A stretch of 15,403 bases of DNA from Nitrospirota bacterium (lineage in GTDB: Bacteria; Nitrospirota; Nitrospiria; Nitrospirales; UBA8639), in contig CP070743.1 of assembly GCA_020348185.1 (NCBI GenBank), positions 2,304,979-2,320,381 on the forward strand. Direction: 5' to 3'. The position numbers and the translations under genes are program-made. Position 1 is the stretch's first letter. Each line of letters starts with the position of its first letter. Of the stretch, positions 1 through 6,557 are shown piece after piece. The notes under the pieces are model-generated. The model worked only from the letters and a program-made list of their open reading frames with translations, did not search any database and was not told the origin of the DNA.

Positions 1-498
1 ATCATCGTCACGCTCTGGGTTTGGTTGCTGGGAATCGATTTCCCCTTGATCTGGGGGTTGTTGGCATTTCTCCTTAACTATATTCCCAACCTTGGCTCGA
101 TCATAGCCGCCATCCCAGCCGTATTACTGGGGTATATTCAATTTGATCCGGGAAGGGCGCTTCTCGTGGCATTGGGATATGTGATCATCAACATCGTCTT
201 TGGCAATTTCGTTGAACCCCGGCTGATGGGCCGGAAATTGGGATTATCCACGTTGGTGGTGTTTCTTTCCTTAGTATTCTGGGGATGGCTTTGGGGCCCT
301 GTGGGGATGTTGTTATCGGTACCGATGACGATGATTGTAAAAATTAGCCTGGAAAGCAACCCATCAACCCAATGGGTCGGAATTTTGATGGATTCTGAAA
401 GGGGGGTCTCGAAAAACTACCCTTCATTGCCGGCCAGTCAAAAGACCAAGCCTCATCACACAAAATCAAGCTTATCCTCATCCGAGACGTCGGGGTAA
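1..498 (+). CDS. AI-2E family transporter (UPF0118), C-terminal part, 5' truncated by window edge
   Basis: The reading frame is open from the first base, so the gene starts upstream. About 165 residues are visible. They hold strongly hydrophobic segments around LLNYIPNLGSIIAAIPAVLLG and a later NFVEPRLMGRKLGLS loop followed by FLSLVFWGWLWGPVGMLLSVP, the characteristic C-terminal signature of the AI-2E/PF01594 polytopic membrane family. Members have been linked to export of autoinducer-2, to Na+/H+ antiport or to uptake of small molecules; the substrate cannot be told here. After the last membrane segment comes a hydrophilic tail of about 45 residues rich in Ser, Lys and Pro, which looks non-conserved. 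The TTG at 25 is internal to the protein and is not the start. No clear intrinsic terminator follows the TAA. Family assignment is firm; function is not. Confidence 0.88.
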   Translation: MIVTLWVWLLGIDFPLIWGLLAFLLNYIPNLGSIIAAIPAVLLGYIQFDPGRALLVALGYVIINIVFGNFVEPRLMGRKLGLSTLVVFLSLVFWGWLWGPVGMLLSVPMTMIVKISLESNPSTQWVGILMDSERGVSKNYPSLPASQKTKPHHTKSSLSSSETSG

Positions 499-597
499 GC
501 GGGTCGAATATTTCCGCTCGGATTTCCGGCTTCAAGGTTTTCACCTCACACCGTTGAATTTCCTTCCTCCACATCTTTCTTCGCCCAATTATCCAAA

Positions 598-627
598 CGT
601 GTACACGATGTATCCGAATGGATACAT
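598..627. promoter_or_regulatory. Two abutting palindromes, candidate activator (enhancer) sites
   Basis: CGTGTACACG at 598-607 is a perfect 10-bp palindrome. It abuts a second perfect dyad, ATGTATCC (608-615), spacer GAAT, GGATACAT (620-627). The pair sits about 120-150 bp upstream of the -24 GG of the promoter at 749-764, the usual distance for sigma-54 enhancer-binding proteins. The symmetry is seen directly; the role as a protein-binding site is inferred, and the binding protein is unknown. Confidence 0.5.
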
Positions 628-748
628 TATCAAGAGGCCTTCTTCAATGATTGTATTGGGGGAATTTTCCCCAATTTCACCGTGTATCTCAAATAATAAC
701 AACCTCTTAAAGGGCATTTTCCACAAATCTCGGGCAAAGAGAAGACCT

Positions 749-764
749 TGGCACTTTCTTTGCT
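749..764 (+). promoter_or_regulatory. Sigma-54 (-24/-12) promoter upstream of the REC-histidine kinase gene
   Basis: TGGCAC at 749-754, five bases, then TTGCT at 760-764. The invariant GG (750-751) and GC (762-763) are separated by exactly 10 bases, the spacing RpoN requires, and the -24 hexamer matches the consensus TGGCAC perfectly. Transcription would begin around 774-776. A closely similar element precedes the next gene. Confidence 0.68.
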
Positions 765-906
765 CCTCATAATGACGTGATATGGACTCGATGCTGCGAT
801 GGGGGTAAAGACTTAGGAATAATACACCTCTTAATTGTCGTAAAAGGGGTGGTGTCCGTCGAAGATCCGACTAACGGGTCTTATTGCAACCTGGAGGGAG
901 GCATAA

Positions 907-2136
907 GTGGATTGCCCAGAGGAAGTCATCATGCGTGACCCATCAAAAATTCTTATCGTCGACGATGAATTCGATATTCGCTTGTCCCTTTCCACTATCT
1001 TGGAAGCCCACGGGTACACGACAACCACAGTGAGTTGTGCGAAGGAAGCCCTTGATGCCGTCAACCTTGAGACTCCTGATTTAGTACTTCTGGATATTCG
1101 ACTGCCTGATCAGAATGGCTTCGACGTCTGCCACCAATTGCGTGAAGAGCCTCAGACCGCCTTGCTTCCGGTCATTTTGGTCACCGCGATGAATCCCTAT
1201 CAGGAAAAAGTGAAAGGGATTGAGGCCGGCGCTGATGATTTCTTATCTAAGCCCATCAATAAGGCAGAACTATTGGCGAGAGTTCGTTCGCTCCTCCGAA
1301 TCAAGGAACTTCATGATATGGCCCAGAGCCAAGCTGCCCATTTGGCTGAATGGAATCGGGAATTGGAGATGCGGTTAACCCAAGAATCCAAATTAGCCGA
1401 GGTCGCCAGAATGCTGGGAGATATCGCGCATGAGATGAAGAACTTACTTATGCCAGTCGTCACGGGGACAGAATTGCTTGAGAGTGAGCTCCGAGACTTA
1501 CACCATGATCTATCTCAACTCAATTCGCCTTCCACGCAGGCCAGTCACGGCCGGTGCAATGAAATTGTCGAGATGGTCAATTCCAGCGGGAAACGCCTTC
1601 GAGATCATGTCAAGGACCTCGCCGATTGCGTAAAAATACTTAGCTCAGAGCCTCAGTTTAGTGCGTGCCGAATCTCTAAAGTCGTGGACCAAGTGTTCGA
1701 ACCCCTTCGTTTCTCGGCACGCGAAAAAGGAATTGGTCTTCGTACCGAGGGTCTTGAAGACCTTCCGGACATCGAGGCCGATGGGCGTCGGCTGTTTCAT
1801 GCTTTCTTTAACCTTGTCAACAATGCCCTCTCCGAAACGCCACCCGGCGGATTCGTCAATGTCAAAGGAATCCTGGAACCTGAAGGAGCAACCGTGTTGT
1901 TGTCCTTCACTGACACGGGACGAGGCATGCCTCCTGAGGTTCGAGAAAATTTATTCACCCGACAGGGGCTTAGTACCAAACAAGCTGGCACGGGCCTGGG
2001 CATCAAGATCATCAAAGCTGTGGTGGATGCCCACAGCGGCCACATTTCTGTGGAAAGCCAAGGAGGTAGGGGAACGACTTTTTATTTACGACTTCCCATA
2101 CACCAAACACAAGAGACAGAAGAGACCCCTGCCTAG
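907..2136 (+). CDS. Hybrid sensor: N-terminal receiver domain fused to histidine kinase
   Basis: A 409-residue soluble protein with no membrane segments. Residues 14-130 are a complete receiver: acidic pair D19/D20, phospho-acceptor D63 in LLDIRLPDQNG, T94 and K115. A short linker of coiled-coil character (about 135-165) leads to a HisKA-like dimerisation helix with H175 in GDIAHEMKN, then a HATPase_c domain with N-box FNLVNNA (301-307), G1 box DTGRGMP (336-342) and G2 box GTGLGI (361-366). Receiver-first order means the kinase may be controlled by an upstream kinase phosphorylating D63. GTG at 907 has GGAGG at 893-897, nine bases upstream; ATG at 931 with AGAGGAAG at 918-925 is an equally good alternative and would remove eight residues. 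The gene follows a sigma-54-type promoter. The cognate output regulator is not identifiable in the window. Confidence 0.87.
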   Translation: MDCPEEVIMRDPSKILIVDDEFDIRLSLSTILEAHGYTTTTVSCAKEALDAVNLETPDLVLLDIRLPDQNGFDVCHQLREEPQTALLPVILVTAMNPYQEKVKGIEAGADDFLSKPINKAELLARVRSLLRIKELHDMAQSQAAHLAEWNRELEMRLTQESKLAEVARMLGDIAHEMKNLLMPVVTGTELLESELRDLHHDLSQLNSPSTQASHGRCNEIVEMVNSSGKRLRDHVKDLADCVKILSSEPQFSACRISKVVDQVFEPLRFSAREKGIGLRTEGLEDLPDIEADGRRLFHAFFNLVNNALSETPPGGFVNVKGILEPEGATVLLSFTDTGRGMPPEVRENLFTRQGLSTKQAGTGLGIKIIKAVVDAHSGHISVESQGGRGTTFYLRLPIHQTQETEETPA

Positions 2137-2487
2137 ATAGCTTCCGATTTGAGCTATTGCTCGCCCCTGATTCAATTCCCCACCCCCGTCACCTCTCATC
2201 CACGCGCAATTCGCCCTTTCCCCGTATTCTTTTCCTTATTTCTTCCCTTACGGAAACTCTTTCTCTCTACAAATAGATACAAGAAGTATTCGTTTGTTTA
2301 CACTGAAGTTCCAACCCGAAATGATAATTTTGATGAGCCGGTTGAGAGGGATCCTTAAAAGATCTTTAAAAACAACTAGTTTTATTCATTATTTTTTCAT
2401 ATAATTTCTGTCCCCCCTTTGGAATCTTCTTTGCAATATCAGCAGGAAAGTGGATGAAAGATCTCTCTTTAATTGTAACCCCAGGTC
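2137..2487 (+). other. 351-bp intergenic region with second sigma-54-like promoter
   Basis: No gene is supported. Just after the upstream stop is a weak stem, ATAGCT (2137-2142) and AGCTAT (2152-2157), without a T-tract, so not a convincing terminator. The rest is AT- and pyrimidine-rich. It contains a small dyad ATAC-AAGAA-GTAT at 2277-2289 followed by GTTTACAC at 2296-2303, a one-base variant of the GTGTACAC core found upstream of the previous gene at a similar distance from its promoter. The -24/-12 element lies at 2419-2435. A TATAAT at 2400-2405 lacks a usable -35. Confidence 0.5.
2419..2435 (+). promoter_or_regulatory. Sigma-54-like (-24/-12) promoter upstream of multi-PAS sensor gene
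   Basis: TTGGAATCTTCTTTGCA at 2419-2435: the GG (2421-2422) and GC (2433-2434) are exactly 10 bases apart and the -12 TTGCA is consensus. The -24 half is TGGAAT rather than TGGCAC, so it is weaker. It matches the element at 748-764 at 13 of 16 positions from TTGG to TTGC, including an identical TTCTTTGC block. The transcript would start near 2445, giving a leader of about 43 bases. Confidence 0.5.
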
Positions 2488-4947
2488 ATGATGAGCGCTT
2501 CATCTAAAGAGGAAACCTCACATTCCATTCTGCTCGTCGACAACGATCCGGACTTTATTAGAACGACGACGTATTTTTTCAGCGAAGCCGGGTATGTGAT
2601 AGACGTGGCCGAGTCGGGGTATGAAGCTATCAGCAAGGTCAAAAATCAACCGTATGGAGTCGTCTTGCTGAATATCGATCACATCGACCGAGACGGATTG
2701 AGCTTATTCCATTCCTTAATCCATTTCGTTCCGGGGCTACCGATCGTGATCCTGGGTGCCCATCCCTCTCAAGAAGAGAAAATGGCCTTTCTCAAGGGCG
2801 GAGCTTTTGACTTTCTGAGCAAGCCGTATACGATCTATGAGCTTAAAGCCACCCTCAGAAGGGCATTAATGGTTAAATTCCTTGGGGAACTCGCTCAAAA
2901 ATGGCCTCCCAGCTTAGTTGCCAGCGAAGATCGGTTCAGAGCCATCGTTGACGCTGCCACGGATGCGATCATCTTGAGTGATAAGAAGGGAAATATTTTA
3001 TCGTGGAACACGGCAGCCCAATCAATGTTTGGATATTCCCCTGAGGAAATAGTCGGCAAACCTCTGACCCTCCTTATGCCCGAGCGGTACCGCGAAGCCC
3101 ATCAGCAAGGCCTTGATCGTGTCCAGCTGACCGGGGAGATGAGGATCGTCGGAAAAGTTGTTGAATTACATGGGCTCAGAAAAAACGAAGAGGAGTTTCC
3201 GGTAGAACTGTCTCTTTCTCGATCAGTCTTCACCGGGGAAATCTTTTACTGCGGTATTATTCGTGACATTAGCGAGCGAAAGCATACAGAGGAGCTGATT
3301 CGGGAAGGGGAGCGCAGGTTTCGAGCCATTTATGATCAGGCCCCGACAGGTATTGCCATCATTGATTCCCTGAGCGGCCAATTCAAAAACATCAACAAGC
3401 GATATTGTGAAATTGTCGGGTTCTCTCAAGAGGAAATACTCGATCGTACATTTCAGGACATTACCCATCCGGAGGATCTTCAAGCTGACTTGGACAATAT
3501 GAAGGAACTCTTGGAGGGGAGAGTCGATACCTTCCAAATGGAAAAACGGTACATTCGAAAAAATGGAGACATTATCTGGGTCAACCTGACGTGCGTGCCC
3601 CTGTGGTTAGAAAAGACAGATCCTCGCTTGCATATTGCCATGGTTGAGGACATTACTCAGCGCATCAAAACCCAAGAGGCCCTTCGAGAGCAGGAGCAAC
3701 GTCTTAAGCTCACCATTGATCACATTAACGACGCCGTCGTGTATGGAGATTTATCGGGTAAGGTCCTTTGGGCGAATCAACAGTGGGGGAATTTCGTTGG
3801 TCGCTCCCTTGATGAAATCGTCGGTGAGTCCTTCATGAAATACCTCACCCCGGATGCGGCCGCTTTGGCCGAATCTCGCCTGTCACTCGTTCGCCAGGGC
3901 GCAGACGTTCCTCCCTTGGTTGAGTTTGAAATTGTCCGAGAAGACAGCTCCTCCCGATGGGTTGAAGCCAATGTCAAGAGTGTAAGGCGTGACGACGTGG
4001 TCATTGGACGGCTTCTGGTCGTACGAGATATTACTGAACGCAAAGAGGCCGAGCTGAAATTGGAGGAAAGGACCCGCCTGCTGGAATTGGAAGCTGAAGT
4101 GGTGCGACACCTAAATCAAAATCTCGAGCTTCGAACGCTTCTCCAAAATTGTACTGAAGCGCTCGTCAGCCATCTGAAGGCCGCCTTTGCCCGCATCTGG
4201 ATTCTCAAGGCAGAGGAGCAGGTGCTTGTCCTCCAGGCCAGTGCTGGAATGTATACCAATTTGGAAGGTTCACATAGCCGGGTCCCCGTGGGTCAGTTCA
4301 AAATCGGCCAAATCGCTCAGGAGAAGATGCCGATTCTGACAAATGCCGTCATCGGAGACCCTCGCGTCCCGGAACAGGAGTGGGCCCAACGAGAGGGACT
4401 CGTCTCATTCGCTGGGTATCCCTTGCTGCGGAATGATGAAGTTTTAGGAGTGATGGGATTATTTTCCCGGCAACCTCTGACCGAATTTACTCTCAAAAGC
4501 CTAGAGATGGTCGCCGATCGCATTACCACGGCCATCGGGGCTCAGATGGCCGCCGAGGCCCACGCGAAAGTTGTTCAACTGACTGAACATATTCTCGCTT
4601 CCACCGAAGAGGGAATTTACGGATTGGATCTCGAGGGGAGGACCACCTTTGTGAATCCTGCTGCAGCCAAGATGATTGGATGGAAACCCGTGGAGCTGAT
4701 CGGAAAGCCTCTGCACGACATTTTGCATCATACGAAACCGGATGGAACCCCCTACACCCGCGAAGAATGCCCCATTTATGCGGCCTTTGTGGATGGAGAA
4801 GTCCATCAAATTCGAAATGAGGTGTTTTGGCATAAGGATGGTACGAGTTTTCCCGTCGAATATACTTCCACGCCGATTTGGGACGAGAAGCAACTGACAG
4901 GGGCCGTGGTCATCTTCAGACATATAACGGATCGCCAACAGGCCTGA
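2488..4947 (+). CDS. REC(degenerate)-PAS-PAS-PAS-GAF-PAS sensory protein lacking a kinase domain
   Basis: An 819-residue soluble protein. Residues 12-127 have a receiver fold, but the phospho-acceptor position is N62 (LLNIDHIDRDG), the second acidic-pair residue is N19 and the conserved Thr/Ser is G90; only D18 and K112 remain, so it is probably a pseudo-receiver. PAS domains follow at about 147-265, 272-392, 403-518 and 696-817, each ending in a PAC-like (I/V)xxDITxR/K motif, with a GAF domain at about 535-690. The protein stops at HITDRQQA, where a histidine kinase, GGDEF or other output normally begins. Only 61 bases separate its stop from the end of the convergent gene remnant at 5009, so no transmitter can be encoded downstream. 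It may act by protein-protein contact with a kinase such as the preceding one. ATG at 2488 has only a weak, very close AGG; stops upstream exclude an earlier start. PAS2 is very similar to a PAS in the kinase at the right end. Confidence 0.86.
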   Translation: MMSASSKEETSHSILLVDNDPDFIRTTTYFFSEAGYVIDVAESGYEAISKVKNQPYGVVLLNIDHIDRDGLSLFHSLIHFVPGLPIVILGAHPSQEEKMAFLKGGAFDFLSKPYTIYELKATLRRALMVKFLGELAQKWPPSLVASEDRFRAIVDAATDAIILSDKKGNILSWNTAAQSMFGYSPEEIVGKPLTLLMPERYREAHQQGLDRVQLTGEMRIVGKVVELHGLRKNEEEFPVELSLSRSVFTGEIFYCGIIRDISERKHTEELIREGERRFRAIYDQAPTGIAIIDSLSGQFKNINKRYCEIVGFSQEEILDRTFQDITHPEDLQADLDNMKELLEGRVDTFQMEKRYIRKNGDIIWVNLTCVPLWLEKTDPRLHIAMVEDITQRIKTQEALREQEQRLKLTIDHINDAVVYGDLSGKVLWANQQWGNFVGRSLDEIVGESFMKYLTPDAAALAESRLSLVRQGADVPPLVEFEIVREDSSSRWVEANVKSVRRDDVVIGRLLVVRDITERKEAELKLEERTRLLELEAEVVRHLNQNLELRTLLQNCTEALVSHLKAAFARIWILKAEEQVLVLQASAGMYTNLEGSHSRVPVGQFKIGQIAQEKMPILTNAVIGDPRVPEQEWAQREGLVSFAGYPLLRNDEVLGVMGLFSRQPLTEFTLKSLEMVADRITTAIGAQMAAEAHAKVVQLTEHILASTEEGIYGLDLEGRTTFVNPAAAKMIGWKPVELIGKPLHDILHHTKPDGTPYTREECPIYAAFVDGEVHQIRNEVFWHKDGTSFPVEYTSTPIWDEKQLTGAVVIFRHITDRQQA

Positions 4948-5008
4948 CAGAACGTTAATAGGGCCACAATGTGCAATAACACTTCATTCACTATCCTGCT
5001 GGCGATCA

Positions 5009-5248
5009 TCATGACCCCCCGATTCCCGACTTGGCAAGAAGTTTAACCATTTCTTCCCCCACATAAGACCTAACTATTTTATTTCCCAGGTCTGATAAAT
5101 GGGTATCACCGGAACGACTCCGCAATTCAGTAGCGACATCTAAGACGGGAGAACCGGGAGCGGCCTGGTAAACGCGTGTGTATAAACTCCGAATAGGGCC
5201 AAGCTCATCCTCCCCAATTAGGAGGCGGTCGCCGCGTTCCCCGTCCCC
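5009..5248 (-). pseudogene. 3' remnant of an SGNH/GDSL-hydrolase-like gene
   Basis: On the - strand a frame of about 79 codons is open from 5248 to the stop at 5009-5011 (TGA). It has no plausible start codon and is closed on its 5' side by TAG at 5249-5251. The peptide reads GDRLLIGEDELGPIRSLYTR, then continues to SGDTHLSDLGNKIVRSYVGE before the end. An Asp-x-His followed by LSDLGN close to the C terminus resembles the catalytic Asp/His block V of SGNH/GDSL esterases. The sequence is coding-like and convergent with the sensor gene. The missing 5' part is replaced by the transposase element beginning near 5301, so the gene was probably truncated by it. The family assignment rests on this one motif. 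Confidence 0.42.
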
Positions 5249-5300
5249 CTATTCACAAATGCCGAATTCGGAAACCGAAAAGTGGCAAGTGAAAGTGAAA

Positions 5301-5328
5301 GGGGTCGCTGCTTGATTTTATATAAATC
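5301..5328 (+). repeat. Left inverted repeat of the transposase unit
   Basis: Begins GGGGTCGCTGCTTGATTTTA. It pairs with the complement of 6267-6294, matching at 21 of 28 positions: GGGGTC, TGCT, GA, TTTA and AAAT are shared. It lies 20 bases upstream of the transposase start. Confidence 0.6.
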
Positions 5329-5348
5329 TCAAGATAGGATCCTCCATT

Positions 5349-6284
5349 ATGGCTCGCCCGCTACGATTGGAATACGAAGGCGCGGTTTATCATGTGACCG
5401 CTCGGGGCAATGCCCTTCAACCCATTTACCGCGATGAGGTCGACCGTAAACGATTCCTTCACTTGCTGGGGGAAGAAATCGAGCAACAGCGCTGGCGTTG
5501 TTATGCCTATTGTTTAATGAACAACCATTACCATCTCTTGCTGGAAACCCCGGAAGGTCGACTGAGCGCCGGAATGCGTCGTCTCAATGGGACCTATACG
5601 CAATGGTTTAACCGTCGCCATAAACGGGTGGGGCATGTTCTACAAGGCCGGTTTAAAAGCATCCTGGTCGATAAGGACAACTACCTTTTGGAACTTTGTC
5701 GCTATATCGTGCTAAACCCTGTCAGAGCACGGACCGTGACCAAGCCACAGGATTGGCCCTGGAGTAGTTTTCGTGCGACCGCTGGAAACATGTCGGCCCC
5801 AAGCTGGCTGGATGTCGCGGGGGTCCTCAGACTCTTCCATCGGACGCGTTTGGTCGCCCAGCATACCTACAAACAATTTGTTCGTGAGGGAATTATTCTG
5901 GACTCTCCCTGGGAACAGGTACGTGGCCAAATTTTTTTGGGGGACGAGGCGTTTTTGTCACAGATGGCTCGGTTGGTGAAGGGGAAGCGGATAACCAACG
6001 TGCCCCGTGCGCAAACGGAACCTAACCGCCCAAGCGGAACGGAAGTACTGGAAAGGGTGGCAAGCGTCTATGGCCTTAGTCAGAAGGCGCTGTTGGGGCG
6101 CACGCATGCGGAAGGCTATCAAACAGCCGCCTGGCTTCTGCGGCGTATTGCGAACGAACCATTAGCCGTAGTCGCCAAACGGTTTGGTGTGTCACCCTCC
6201 CGGATTTCCCATATTCAACGGGACCTCAATTCCCAGCCACTCAGCCGCCTTCAAGTCAAAGCCCAACATTTGTGTAAAGTCTAG
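5349..6284 (+). CDS. REP-associated tyrosine transposase (RAYT, IS200-like Y1 family)
   Basis: A 311-residue protein starting MARPLRLEYEGAVYHVTARG, the standard N terminus of the transposase IS200-like (Y1_Tnp/RAYT) family. The metal-binding HUH-type motif is H60-Y-H62 in MNNHYHLLLE. The likely nucleophilic tyrosine is Y112 in DNYLLELCRYIVLNPVRA. A C-terminal helix-turn-helix at about 262-295 (AVVAKRFGVSPSRISHIQRD) resembles the DnaA-C-like domain found in the long RAYT subgroup. RAYTs are single-strand nucleases thought to mobilise or maintain REP palindromes. The frame is intact and all key residues are present, so the protein could be active. ATG at 5349 has AGGA at 5336-5339, nine bases upstream. 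It sits in its own element between a degraded gene and a small hypothetical gene. Confidence 0.9.
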   Translation: MARPLRLEYEGAVYHVTARGNALQPIYRDEVDRKRFLHLLGEEIEQQRWRCYAYCLMNNHYHLLLETPEGRLSAGMRRLNGTYTQWFNRRHKRVGHVLQGRFKSILVDKDNYLLELCRYIVLNPVRARTVTKPQDWPWSSFRATAGNMSAPSWLDVAGVLRLFHRTRLVAQHTYKQFVREGIILDSPWEQVRGQIFLGDEAFLSQMARLVKGKRITNVPRAQTEPNRPSGTEVLERVASVYGLSQKALLGRTHAEGYQTAAWLLRRIANEPLAVVAKRFGVSPSRISHIQRDLNSQPLSRLQVKAQHLCKV

Positions 6285-6294
6285 CAATGACCCC
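6267..6294 (-). repeat. Right inverted repeat of the transposase unit
   Basis: Read on the - strand it begins GGGGTCATTGCTAGACTTTA and matches the left repeat at 21 of 28 positions. It covers the final codons and stop of the transposase gene, so coding and terminal-repeat functions overlap. Confidence 0.6.
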
Positions 6295-6469
6295 ATCTTA
6301 TAACCCTCCTATCTCCTGTTAGGTGGGGGCGGCCAAGGGGAATTCTAAAAACCGCTTTAAACCGTTTCACGGGCCAGCTCTCACGGTTCACGTTCAAAGG
6401 CTGAAAAATTCTACTTTTTGGTCCCCAAGCTTCTTCAGCTTGCTGTCAGAGCCGGAAGAAACCTCCATA

Positions 6470-6497
6470 TTGTTTTTCATCTCAAAATTTATATAAT
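6470..6497 (+). promoter_or_regulatory. Sigma-70-type promoter for the 90-residue protein gene
   Basis: A perfect TATAAT at 6492-6497 with a weak -35 TTGTTT at 6470-6475 (16-base spacer), about 60 bases upstream of the ATG at 6558. The -35 matches consensus at only three of six positions, so confidence rests on the -10 box and location. Confidence 0.4.
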
Positions 6498-6557
6498 ACG
6501 TAGGTACACCGTGCCCACTGGATTATGAGGAGGGAGAATTAGAGGGGAACGATTCTC

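Larger units (their letters stand above)
499..906 (+). other. 408-bp intergenic region, probably regulatory
   Basis: No convincing gene lies here; a 72-codon open frame at 554-772 has no ribosome site and no protein-like composition. The region holds two abutting palindromes (598-607 and 608-627), a third dyad at 655-675 (ATTGGGG, 7-base loop, CCCCAAT), an AT-rich stretch near 690-715, and a -24/-12 sigma-54-type promoter at 749-764. The leader from the predicted start near 775 to the GTG at 907 would be about 130 bases. The layout of upstream dyads, AT-rich spacer and -24/-12 element is what one expects of an enhancer-dependent promoter. Confidence 0.6.
5301..6294 (+). mobile_element. RAYT-type transposon unit bounded by imperfect inverted repeats
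   Basis: The unit is delimited by 28-bp imperfect inverted repeats starting GGGGTC at 5301-5328 and ending GACCCC at 6267-6294, with 21 of 28 positions matching by hand. It carries one gene, the REP-associated tyrosine transposase. The right repeat overlaps the last five codons and the stop of that gene. Just outside the left repeat are a palindrome CCGAATTCGG (5262-5271) and a GTGAAA-GTGAAA tandem repeat at about 5290-5300. Exact ends cannot be proven without an empty site; the left boundary could extend to about 5240. Confidence 0.6.

Noticed and set aside
554..772. 72-codon frame between the AI-2E gene and the REC-kinase gene
   Set aside because: No ribosome site, no protein-like composition, and it covers the palindromes and the sigma-54-type promoter.
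1661..2140. 159-codon frame overlapping the REC-kinase gene in another frame
   Set aside because: It is a shadow of the HATPase domain coding region, whose motifs are all in the main frame.
2400..2405. TATAAT box upstream of the multi-PAS gene
   Set aside because: No acceptable -35 at 16-18 bases; the -24/-12 element just downstream is better supported.
4501..4938. 145-codon - strand frame opposite the multi-PAS gene
   Set aside because: Antisense to well-supported GAF and PAS domains; no family features of its own.
6394..6480. 28-codon - strand frame (MKNNMEVSSGSDSKLKK start)
   Set aside because: Too short, no homology recognised, and it overlaps the promoter region of the 90-residue protein gene.
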